A stretch of DNA of 32,876 nt from Paracoccaceae bacterium (GTDB lineage: Bacteria; Pseudomonadota; Alphaproteobacteria; Rhodobacterales; Rhodobacteraceae), in the NCBI GenBank assembly GCA_012270125.1, contig JAAXIY010000075.1, forward strand, positions 1 to 32,876, in the 5' to 3' direction. Shown here one piece after another: positions 26,877 through 32,876 of the stretch. Position numbers and translations under genes: made by a program. Every line of letters begins with the position of its first letter. Position 1 is the first letter of the stretch. The notes under the pieces were generated by a model. That model had not been told where the DNA came from. It made no database searches and saw nothing but the letters and a program-made list of their open reading frames with translations.

Positions 26877-27410
26877 TTACTTCTTCTTACCTTCTTTGCG
26901 GAAAATATACTCGTCAATGTACTTGATGCCTTTACCTTTGTATGGTTCCGGCTTTCTCCATTCACGAATGTTAGCAGCGACCTGACCAACTCTTTGGGGG
27001 TCAATACCTTCAATAATAATTTGCGTAGGTTTAGGTGCTGAAACTGTAACATCGGAAGGTATTGGAAAATCTACATCGTGAGACAATCCTAAATTTAATT
27101 TCAAAGTATTTCCCTGTAGTTGTGCCCTGTAACCAACACCATTTATTTCCAGTTCCTTTTTGAACCCCTCAGATACACCTTTAACCATATTGGCCACCAT
27201 TGTGCGGCTCATACCCCATTGTTGACGAGCTCGCTTAGACTGCCCTCTGGGTTCGACTGCAACAGAATTATCAGCCATAGTTATAGTAACATCATCAGTC
27301 GCACTAAAATTCAAAGTGCCTTTAGGACCCTTCACCTCTATAGTTTGACCAGAAACCGTTGCACTTACTCCGGATGGCAGCTCTACGGGTTTTTTACCAA
27401 TTCTAGACAT
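26877..27410 (-). CDS. rplF: 50S ribosomal protein L6
   Basis: The 177-residue protein starts [19 protein letters not shown] and has the two related L6 domains. The second includes [23 protein letters not shown] and the conserved C-terminal [18 protein letters not shown]. It sits near the sarcin-ricin loop and the factor-binding site. It follows rpsH by 12 bp. Confidence 0.98.
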   Translation of the reverse strand: MSRIGKKPVELPSGVSATVSGQTIEVKGPKGTLNFSATDDVTITMADNSVAVEPRGQSKRARQQWGMSRTMVANMVKGVSEGFKKELEINGVGYRAQLQGNTLKLNLGLSHDVDFPIPSDVTVSAPKPTQIIIEGIDPQRVGQVAANIREWRKPEPYKGKGIKYIDEYIFRKEGKKK

Positions 27411-27422
27411 TAGTTATCCCCT

Positions 27423-27815
27423 TTAGAATACCGTGCAAAGTACTTCGCCGCCAACATTTTTAGCGCGAGCATTTGCATCTGACATGACACCCTGCGGCGT
27501 TGAAACTATTGAGACACCTAATCCCTGACGAACTTGCGGTATATCTTTTACACCGAGATAAACCCGTCGTCCTGGTTTAGACACCCGCTTCAACTCTCTT
27601 ATCACAGGAACACCATCAAAATATTTCAAGCTTATTTCGATAGCACCATGGCCATCAGTGGAAGTTGTTTTTTCATATCCTCGAATATAGCCTTCATCTG
27701 CTAAAACATCTAAAACCCACGCCCGCAATTTGGAAGCCGGTGTAGAAACAGTAGATTTGCCACGCATTTGAGCATTTCGAATTCGAGTTAGCATATCGCC
27801 GATAGGATCATTCAT
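27423..27815 (-). CDS. rpsH: 30S ribosomal protein S8
   Basis: The 130-residue protein begins [20 protein letters not shown] and ends with the [25 protein letters not shown] motif that contacts 16S rRNA helix 21. In E. coli S8 represses the spc operon by binding the rplE region of the mRNA. Whether that site exists here was not established. Confidence 0.98.
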   Translation of the reverse strand: MNDPIGDMLTRIRNAQMRGKSTVSTPASKLRAWVLDVLADEGYIRGYEKTTSTDGHGAIEISLKYFDGVPVIRELKRVSKPGRRVYLGVKDIPQVRQGLGVSIVSTPQGVMSDANARAKNVGGEVLCTVF

Positions 27816-27827
27816 ATCTTTTCTCCT

Positions 27828-28133
27828 CTACCAACTAGACTTCACTAAACCAGGGATTAAGCCTGACGAACCCAACTCACGTAGAGCAATACGTGAAACC
27901 TTGAGTTTTCTATAGTATGCGTGAGGCCGACCTGTTAGCTGACATCTATTATGCATTCTATTTGGAGCCGAATTCCTCGGCAGTTTTGCTAATTTTAACC
28001 TAGCTTTGAAACGCTCTTCCATAGGGCGAGACTCATCTTTAGCGATTTCTTTTAATTCAGCTCGCTTTGCAGCAAACCTCTTCACAAGGCGTTCACGCTT
28101 TTTTTCGCGTTCGATCATTGCTTTTTTAGCCAT
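27828..28133 (-). CDS. rpsN: 30S ribosomal protein S14 (zinc-free long form)
   Basis: The 101-residue protein is the long, C-minus form of S14: a basic helical N-terminus ([19 protein letters not shown]) and the C-terminal [19 protein letters not shown] and [11 protein letters not shown]. It lacks the four-Cys zinc site of the short form, so it does not depend on zinc. It lies between rplE and rpsH. Confidence 0.98.
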   Translation of the reverse strand: MAKKAMIEREKKRERLVKRFAAKRAELKEIAKDESRPMEERFKARLKLAKLPRNSAPNRMHNRCQLTGRPHAYYRKLKVSRIALRELGSSGLIPGLVKSSW

Positions 28134-28152
28134 CTATCAATCCTTCCCGCGA

Positions 28153-28716
28153 TTAGCTGTTGAACGGCATGTTAAAATAAGTCAGCAAAGCCTTAGCTTC
28201 CGCATCAGTATTTGCAGTTGTTGTTATCACGATATCCATACCCCATGGTTCATCGATTTTATCGAAATCTATTTCTGGGAAAACGATATGTTCTTTTATA
28301 CCCAAAGCATAGTTACCACGGCCATCAAAGGACTTGGCAGAAACACCTCTAAAGTCTCGAATTCTAGGCATCGCTATTGTGATGAGCCTATCCAAAAATT
28401 CGTACATTCTTGCCCCACGCAAAGTCGCTTTGGCGCCAAGAGGCATTCCCTCTCTAACTCGAAAACCAGCTATTGATTTTTTCGCTTTGGTAATGACAGC
28501 GTTTTGACCAGCTATCGCGGATAGATCAGCTTGAGCTGACTTGGCTTTCTTACTGTCTTTCACTGCTTCAGCACCGCACCCAATATTGAGTACTATTTTA
28601 TCAAGCTTGGGGATCATCATATCGTTTTTATAGCCAAACTCTTCTTTCATAGCGGCTTTTATGCGACCATCATAATCGGCTCTGAGCCTTGGAACGTAAT
28701 TTTCTGTATCAAGCAT
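28153..28716 (-). CDS. rplE: 50S ribosomal protein L5
   Basis: The 187-residue protein has [52 protein letters not shown] and [20 protein letters not shown]5 forms the 5S rRNA particle with L18 and contacts the P-site tRNA. A TTG one codon upstream (28719) is in frame, but the ATG at 28716 is chosen. It overlaps the rplX stop by 8 bp, with a G-rich GGGGGATG upstream as a probable Shine-Dalgarno. Confidence 0.97.
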   Translation of the reverse strand: MLDTENYVPRLRADYDGRIKAAMKEEFGYKNDMMIPKLDKIVLNIGCGAEAVKDSKKAKSAQADLSAIAGQNAVITKAKKSIAGFRVREGMPLGAKATLRGARMYEFLDRLITIAMPRIRDFRGVSAKSFDGRGNYALGIKEHIVFPEIDFDKIDEPWGMDIVITTTANTDAEAKALLTYFNMPFNS

Positions 28717-29020
28717 CAATCACATCCCCCGTAGATTTTGCAATTCTAACTTTTTTGTCTTTCTCAACCTTAAATCCCACTCTAGTCGGCTTTCCGTTGG
28801 CATCTAAAAATGCGAGATTAGAAAGCTCTATTGGCATCGCCTTCGGCAAACGTCCGCCTTGAGTGGTTTGACTTTGCCGGGTATGTCTGATCGCCATATT
28901 TATTCCGTCCACAACAGCCTTATTTGCTTTAGGATCTACAGAAGCAATAGTGCCTTCTTTGCCTTTATCCTTGCCAGCAAGCACAACAACTTTATCGCCT
29001 TTTCGAAGCTTTGCGGCCAT
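28709..29020 (-). CDS. rplX: 50S ribosomal protein L24
   Basis: The 103-residue protein has the KOW motif ([22 protein letters not shown]) followed by [32 protein letters not shown]24 is an early-binding assembly initiator of the large subunit. Its ATG shares one base with the rplN stop (TAATG) and its 3' end overlaps rplE by 8 bp, so three genes are translationally linked. Confidence 0.98.
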   Translation of the reverse strand: MAAKLRKGDKVVVLAGKDKGKEGTIASVDPKANKAVVDGINMAIRHTRQSQTTQGGRLPKAMPIELSNLAFLDANGKPTRVGFKVEKDKKVRIAKSTGDVIDA

Positions 29021-29388
29021 TACAGCACCTCCGGAGCTAGAGAAATTATTTTCATGAAATTTTTAGCACGTAATTCACGAACAACAGGTCCAAAAATTCT
29101 TGTACCAATTGGCTCTCCTGCATTATTCAAAATAACTGCAGCATTGCTGTCAAAACGAATTGCAGTTCCATCATCGCGCCGAACTTCTTTTGCCGTTCGA
29201 ACCACAACGGCCTTTCTTACATCGCCTTTTTTAACTCTACCACGTGGAATGGCTTCTTTTACAGAAACAACAATTACGTCCCCAACTGAGGCATATTTAC
29301 GCTTAGAACCACCTAGGACTTTAATACACTGAACTCTTCGTGCACCTGAGTTATCAGCAACATCCAGGTTAGTTTGCATCTGGATCAT
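29020..29388 (-). CDS. rplN: 50S ribosomal protein L14
   Basis: The 122-residue protein begins [27 protein letters not shown] and contains [21 protein letters not shown] and [24 protein letters not shown], all diagnostic for L14. It forms part of the subunit interface. The 72-bp spacer from rpsQ holds a short TGGGG/CCCCA inverted repeat but no convincing promoter. Confidence 0.98.
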   Translation of the reverse strand: MIQMQTNLDVADNSGARRVQCIKVLGGSKRKYASVGDVIVVSVKEAIPRGRVKKGDVRKAVVVRTAKEVRRDDGTAIRFDSNAAVILNNAGEPIGTRIFGPVVRELRAKNFMKIISLAPEVL

Positions 29389-29460
29389 TTATTATCTCCT
29401 GACCTTTGGGGACCTATATTTCTGCCCCAGGGTTTCAATTAAATAGGGTAGACTGGAATA

Positions 29461-29691
29461 CTAAGCCTCCAATACCTCCCAGCGTTTCGTTTTTGACCGT
29501 GGAGCACACTCGATTATTCGTACAGAGTCACCAGTTTTGAATGAGTTTTTTTCATCGTGCGCACGATACTTTTTGGATTTTCTAATAGTCTTCTGAAGAA
29601 CTGGGTGCTTGAACCGTCTTTCTACAGATACTGTGATTGTTTGGTCGTTTTTATCAGAAGTGACCACACCTTGAAGAATTCGTTTTGGCAT
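29461..29691 (-). CDS. rpsQ: 30S ribosomal protein S17
   Basis: The 76-residue OB-fold protein starts [27 protein letters not shown] and contains [31 protein letters not shown]. It binds the 16S 5' domain early in assembly. A GAGGAGCGA Shine-Dalgarno lies in the 11-bp gap after rpmC. Confidence 0.98.
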   Translation of the reverse strand: MPKRILQGVVTSDKNDQTITVSVERRFKHPVLQKTIRKSKKYRAHDEKNSFKTGDSVRIIECAPRSKTKRWEVLEA

Positions 29692-29702
29692 TCTTCGCTC
29701 CT

Positions 29703-29900
29703 CTACTCACTAGCCTTTGATTTTTCGTTCAATATCGTCAGTACTCTTGCAGCGTCACGCTTTGCGCTTCTCATGCGAGAGGTATTCTCCAACTGGCCAG
29801 TAGCCTGCTGGAAACGAAGATTAAAAGACTCCTTTTTCAAAGATGCTAGTTCTTCACGAAGTTGATCTGGCGTTTTGTCACGCAGTTCACCGGCTTTCAT
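29703..29900 (-). CDS. rpmC: 50S ribosomal protein L29
   Basis: The 65-residue helical-hairpin protein has [33 protein letters not shown] and [16 protein letters not shown]29 sits at the tunnel exit. In most bacteria rpmC follows rplP directly. Here 856 bp and an opposite-strand gene separate them, so rpmC heads a new transcript, served by the promoter candidate near 30005-30033. AAAGGA precedes the ATG. Confidence 0.97.
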   Translation of the reverse strand: MKAGELRDKTPDQLREELASLKKESFNLRFQQATGQLENTSRMRSAKRDAARVLTILNEKSKASE

Positions 29901-30004
29901 GCCTTTTTTCCTTTTCTAACACTAGAAGGCCCCGTTTTGGGTTACCTTGAACCTAGTGGATAAATTTACTCACGATTCTAGTAACCGCGCACTAAGATTG
30001 GCGC

Positions 30005-30033
30005 TGTATAAGCAAATCATTGATGATACGCAA
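30005..30033 (-). promoter_or_regulatory. promoter candidate for the rpmC-led spc operon
   Basis: On the minus strand TTGCGT (30028-30033) is separated by exactly 17 bases from TATACA (30005-30010). This is one of the better matches to a sigma70-type promoter in the window. Transcription would start near 29998, giving a leader of about 97 nt before rpmC. The leader contains GGTTAC/GTAACC (29940-29945 / 29981-29986) and smaller repeats that could fold. Confidence 0.6.
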
Positions 30034-30039
30034 GACTTA

Positions 30040-30059
30040 GCTTAAATTAATTTTTAAGC
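30040..30059. promoter_or_regulatory. inverted repeat between divergent rpmC and oxygenase genes
   Basis: GCTTAAA (30040-30046) and TTTAAGC (30053-30059) are perfect 7-bp arms with a 6-base A/T spacer. They lie between the rpmC promoter candidate and the plus-strand oxygenase start at 30090, 30 bp before that start. This could be an operator shared by the divergent genes or just overlap the oxygenase promoter. Confidence 0.35.
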
Positions 30060-30089
30060 ACGTATTAGAGATTATTTACATAGATCATC

Positions 30090-30704
30090 ATGGCCAAAAC
30101 AAAGTTATTATTTAGCACTCCATTATATCACGCTAGTTTAGCAGACTCTGGAAATTTTGATATGGGTGAACTGGAGAAATCCTGCTGGTCTATCGCTCAA
30201 GACGACGAGGCCGGGCAAAAGTGGTGTGATGAAAACAACTATCCAGGCTATACAAGTTATGCGTCTCTAAGCGATTTAACTTGGCGCTCACCATTTTTTG
30301 AAGAATTAAAAAACCTTTTAGACCTGCATGTGAAAACTTTTGTGGAGGAACTCGATTTTGATTTGGAGGGCCGTAATTTAAAATTAGAGGATTTATGGAT
30401 AAATATATTACCTGAAGGAGGGAACCATTCAGCACATATACATCCAAACTCAGTTATATCAGGAACAACTTATATCTCGATGCCATCTGGGAGCAGTGCA
30501 ATAAAATTTGAAGACCCCCGACACTCCATGATGATGGCAGCACCTTCAAGAATTAAAGATGCTAAAGAATATCTTAAACCATTCATTTACGTAAACCCTT
30601 CAGTAGGAGACGTTTTGTTGTGGGAAAGTTGGTTACGCCACGAAGTTCCAGCAAACAATTCTTCAGAAGAACGAATATCAATAAGTTTCAATTACAGCTG
30701 GTAA
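30090..30704 (+). CDS. putative 2OG-Fe(II) oxygenase, TIGR02466-like
   Basis: The 204-residue protein matches what I know of the TIGR02466 / 2OG-FeII_Oxy_5 group. It has an N-terminal LLFSTPLYHASL, the metal-binding HIHPNSVISGTTYIS (His116, His118), FEDPR (142 region), then GDVLLWESWLRHEVPANNSSEERISISFNYSW. In that last stretch His184 is the distal metal ligand and Arg195 the likely 2-oxoglutarate anchor. The classic HxD pair reads His-x-His. No substrate is known for the family. It interrupts the ribosomal operon on the opposite strand, between rplP and rpmC, with its own upstream gap and a hairpin after its stop. Function in ribosome modification is only a hypothesis from position. Confidence 0.82.
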   Translation: MAKTKLLFSTPLYHASLADSGNFDMGELEKSCWSIAQDDEAGQKWCDENNYPGYTSYASLSDLTWRSPFFEELKNLLDLHVKTFVEELDFDLEGRNLKLEDLWINILPEGGNHSAHIHPNSVISGTTYISMPSGSSAIKFEDPRHSMMMAAPSRIKDAKEYLKPFIYVNPSVGDVLLWESWLRHEVPANNSSEERISISFNYSW

Positions 30705-30705
30705 A

Positions 30706-30733
30706 TAAAAAGCCCCCAGAAAAACTGAGGGCT
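30706..30733 (-). terminator. terminator after rplP (end of S10 operon), probably bidirectional
   Basis: AGCCCCCAG (30711-30719) and CTGAGGGCT (30725-30733) form a 9-bp stem with one C-A mismatch (plus strand) and a 5-base loop. On the minus strand the stem is followed by TTTTATTT, the proper U-run for transcripts coming from rplP. On the plus strand it lies 6 bp after the oxygenase stop and is followed by an A/T-rich but mixed tract, so it may end both transcripts. Confidence 0.75.
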
Positions 30734-30756
30734 AAATTTATTTAATTAATTAAAAC

Positions 30757-31170
30757 TTACCAGTCTTCCCGAACAACAACGCGTGTTTTAACTGGCAACT
30801 TCATGGCGGCCAAACGAAGTGCCTCGCGAGCAATATCATCGTTAACGCCATCTATTTCGAACATCATTCTTCCAGGTTTCACTTTACAGGCCCAAAAATC
30901 AACTGAACCTTTACCTTTACCCATCCGAACCTCAACAGGCTTAGAAGTAACCGGTGTATCGGGAAAAATTCGAATCCAAACCCGACCCTGCCGTTTCATG
31001 TGACGTGTCATAGCACGTCGGGCGGCCTCGATTTGTCGTGCAGTCACTCGCTCTGGAGTAGTTGCCTTCAATCCGTAAGTTCCAAAGTTAAGATCAGAGC
31101 CACCCTTAGCGAAGCCCCTAATTCTGCCTTTGTGTAATTTACGGAATTTTGTACGTTTAGGTTGTAACAT
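30757..31170 (-). CDS. rplP: 50S ribosomal protein L16
   Basis: The 137-residue protein begins [19 protein letters not shown] and contains [20 protein letters not shown] and [17 protein letters not shown]. Arg82 in VRMGKGKG aligns with Arg81 of E. coli L16, the residue hydroxylated by YcfD/RoxA. L16 binds near the peptidyl-transferase centre and is added late in assembly. It is followed by a terminator instead of rpmC. Confidence 0.98.
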   Translation of the reverse strand: MLQPKRTKFRKLHKGRIRGFAKGGSDLNFGTYGLKATTPERVTARQIEAARRAMTRHMKRQGRVWIRIFPDTPVTSKPVEVRMGKGKGSVDFWACKVKPGRMMFEIDGVNDDIAREALRLAAMKLPVKTRVVVREDW

Positions 31171-31181
31171 CTTTTAACCCC

Positions 31182-31892
31182 TTACCGACGATTACCAGCA
31201 ACACCACGCGGTGCAGGACCATCTTGTAGTTCTTGTGCGCGTCGATCACGAGCTTGAGGATCATGCTCCATGATCTCGCCTTTAAATATCCAGACTTTTA
31301 TACCGATAATTCCATATGGTGTCATGGCTTCAACATTTGAGTAATCAATGTCCGCGCGAAGAGTATGCAGAGGCACTCGACCTTCTCTATACCACTCAGT
31401 ACGAGCAATTTCTGCTCCACCTAGCCGGCCGGCAACATTTACACGAATACCCAATGCACCCATTCGCATGGCATTCTGAACAGCACGTTTCATAGCCCGG
31501 CGAAAAGAAACTCGACGCTCTAGCTGTTGGGCAATACTCTCGCCAACCAATTGAGCATCCAGCTCTGGCTTGCGAACTTCGATAATATTTAAGTGCAATT
31601 CAGACTCGGTCATGTTTGCTAGTTTTTTTCGTAGCGTTTCAATATCAGCGCCCTTTTTGCCGATAATTACTCCCGGGCGCGCTGTGTGGATTGTCACACG
31701 ACACTTTTTGTGCGGACGCTCTATTATCACCTTCGAAACACCAGCTTGAGCGCAATCTTTTTTGATAAATTCACGCATGCGCAGGTCTTCTAAAAGAAGA
31801 TCTCCATACTCTTTGGTATCAGCGTACCATCTACTGTCCCACGTACGATTTACCTGAAGACGCATACCGATCGGATTAACTTTCTGACCCAT
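31182..31892 (-). CDS. rpsC: 30S ribosomal protein S3
   Basis: The 236-residue protein starts [24 protein letters not shown]. It has the KH domain with [21 protein letters not shown], and the C-terminal domain [25 protein letters not shown] with the [22 protein letters not shown] segment. It lies at the mRNA entry channel. Its ATG shares one base with the rplV stop (TAATG) and rplP follows after 11 bp. Confidence 0.98.
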   Translation of the reverse strand: MGQKVNPIGMRLQVNRTWDSRWYADTKEYGDLLLEDLRMREFIKKDCAQAGVSKVIIERPHKKCRVTIHTARPGVIIGKKGADIETLRKKLANMTESELHLNIIEVRKPELDAQLVGESIAQQLERRVSFRRAMKRAVQNAMRMGALGIRVNVAGRLGGAEIARTEWYREGRVPLHTLRADIDYSNVEAMTPYGIIGIKVWIFKGEIMEHDPQARDRRAQELQDGPAPRGVAGNRR

Positions 31893-32272
31893 TAGGCTTG
31901 CTCCTCTGTCTGTCGAACTTTAATTGTAAGTTCCGAAAATGGCTTGATTATCTTTCCGAAACGACCACGTGCCCGGGGCCGACCACGCTTCATTGTTAAA
32001 TTTTTACCAACGTAAGCCTCAGCAACAACTAATTCATCTACATCGAGGTTGTGATTGTTTTCAGCGTTGGCGATGGCCGATTGTAAGCATTTTTTTACAT
32101 CAATCGCTATTCGTTTTTTGCTGAAAGTTAAGTCAGTTAGCGCTTTATCAACTTTTTTGCCGCGGATCATAGCAGCAACTAGATTAAGCTTTTGAGGACT
32201 TGTACGAAGCATGCGTAGTTTTGCCATAGCTTCGTTTTCTGCGACTCTACGAGGATTAGTATCTTTTCCCAT
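31892..32272 (-). CDS. rplV: 50S ribosomal protein L22
   Basis: The 126-residue protein has [46 protein letters not shown] and the tunnel-reaching beta hairpin [21 protein letters not shown]. The N-terminus [19 protein letters not shown] is the version I associate with Rhodobacterales. The hairpin sequence around the tunnel constriction looks normal, with no sign of a macrolide-resistance change. Confidence 0.98.
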   Translation of the reverse strand: MGKDTNPRRVAENEAMAKLRMLRTSPQKLNLVAAMIRGKKVDKALTDLTFSKKRIAIDVKKCLQSAIANAENNHNLDVDELVVAEAYVGKNLTMKRGRPRARGRFGKIIKPFSELTIKVRQTEEQA

Positions 32273-32277
32273 GATAA

Positions 32278-32556
32278 CTATTTCCTCTTCGCTTTCTTGT
32301 CAGCTCCATGACCGTAATAGGTTCTAGTTGGAGAGTATTCTCCAAACTTCTGACCAATCATGTCTTCAGATACTGACACTGGGATGTGTTTGTGACCATT
32401 ATAGACACCAAAAGTTAACCCAACAAATTGAGGTAAAATGGTTGATCTCCGCGACCAAATTTTAATAACCTCATTACGACCACTTTCACGAGCTGCTTCT
32501 GCCTTCTTAAGCACATAAGCATCCACAAAAGGACCCTTCCATACAGAGCGACCCAT
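32278..32556 (-). CDS. rpsS: 30S ribosomal protein S19
   Basis: The 92-residue protein starts [20 protein letters not shown] and contains [30 protein letters not shown] and [20 protein letters not shown]19 pairs with S13 in the 30S head. Gaps are 2 bp from rplB and 5 bp to rplV, showing tight operon packing. Confidence 0.98.
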   Translation of the reverse strand: MGRSVWKGPFVDAYVLKKAEAARESGRNEVIKIWSRRSTILPQFVGLTFGVYNGHKHIPVSVSEDMIGQKFGEYSPTRTYYGHGADKKAKRK

Positions 32557-32558
32557 AA

Positions 32559-32876
32559 CTAACGCCCTTTCTTTTTGGCGTGACGCGAGCGTATTATTAG
32601 CTTTTGTGACGCTTTGTTTTTATTTCTTGTTTTCTTACCTTTGGTAGGCTTACCCCAAGGTGTAACTGGATGACGCCCACCTGATGTTCGTCCCTCACCA
32701 CCACCGTGAGGGTGATCGATCGGGTTCATAACAACACCTCGAACAGACGGCCTAATTCCTTTGTGGCGCATACGGCCAGCTTTTCCAAAGTTTTGGTTAG
32801 AATTATCTGGGTTAGACACGGCTCCAATGGTTGCTAGGCATTCTTGACGCACCATTCGAAGTTCACCTGAACTGAG
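32559..32876 (-). CDS. rplB: 50S ribosomal protein L2, C-terminal part (cut by window edge)
   Basis: About 105 C-terminal residues are present. The frame is open to the window end with [21 protein letters not shown], so the internal ATG at 32853-32855 is not the start. The highly conserved [29 protein letters not shown] segment contains the His of the HPHGGGEG loop linked to peptidyl transferase. The rest of the S10 operon (rpsJ, rplC, rplD, rplW) is expected beyond 32876. Confidence 0.97.
   Translation of the reverse strand, partial: LSSGELRMVRQECLATIGAVSNPDNSNQNFGKAGRMRHKGIRPSVRGVVMNPIDHPHGGGEGRTSGGRHPVTPWGKPTKGKKTRNKNKASQKLIIRSRHAKKKGR

Noticed and set aside
1-32876. Search by eye for CRISPR arrays, IS ends, prophage genes, toxin-antitoxin or secondary-metabolite genes
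   Set aside because: None seen; apart from the oxygenase insertion and the tRNA flank, the window is conserved core genome.

Overview
This window is a housekeeping stretch of an alphaproteobacterial chromosome, most likely an AT-rich marine member of the Rhodobacterales (Roseobacter clade). Three things point there. The gene order rpmH-rnpA-yidD-ttcA-yidC-MOSC-engB-argB and the order rplQ-HtrA protease-rarA-crcB-rluC-ATP12-bztABCD match what I recall of this order. TtcA, SecY, L22 and EngB read closely like Roseobacter proteins. An ATP12-type F1-ATPase assembly factor is present. The low G+C suggests a streamlined pelagic lineage of the HTCC2255/NAC11-7 kind; that placement is inference from memory, not a search.

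Layout. Positions 1-2632 hold a 5' fragment of a small unrecognised gene, a tRNA-Arg(ACG) followed on its 3' side by a tandem 12-bp repeat, and a minus-strand pair: a TVP38/TMEM64 membrane protein and a flavin disulfide oxidoreductase. Positions 2790-10777 are plus strand: L34 and RNase P protein, then YidD, TtcA and YidC (tRNA maturation and membrane-protein insertion), a MOSC protein and the ribosome-assembly GTPase EngB joined by 4-bp GTGA overlaps, ArgB, and a tight trio (sterol-desaturase-like hydroxylase, small Fe-S protein, SixA-like phosphatase). Positions 10810-20315 are minus strand: the bztABCD/aapJQMP acidic amino-acid ABC transporter, ATP12, an RluC-family pseudouridine synthase, the fluoride channel CrcB, RarA and an HtrA-type protease. 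Positions 20465-32876 are the ribosomal super-operon read right to left (L2 partial, S19, L22, S3, L16 // L29, S17, L14, L24, L5, S14, S8, L6, L18, S5, L30, L15, SecY, Adk, S13, S11, RpoA, L17).

The most unusual point is the break marked //. A plus-strand gene for a TIGR02466-type putative 2OG-Fe(II) oxygenase sits between rplP and rpmC. A terminator-like hairpin closes the S10 half and a good promoter candidate restarts the spc half. Its direct neighbour L16 is the known substrate of an unrelated ribosomal oxygenase (YcfD/RoxA) in Escherichia coli, so a role in ribosome modification is a testable but unproven idea. Other points are palindromes and intercistronic hairpins that may tune expression (rplO/secY, rpsK/rpoA, bztA/bztB, upstream of bztA). 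No IS element, prophage, CRISPR array or obvious defence system was seen, and no gene-free stretch exceeds 300 bases.
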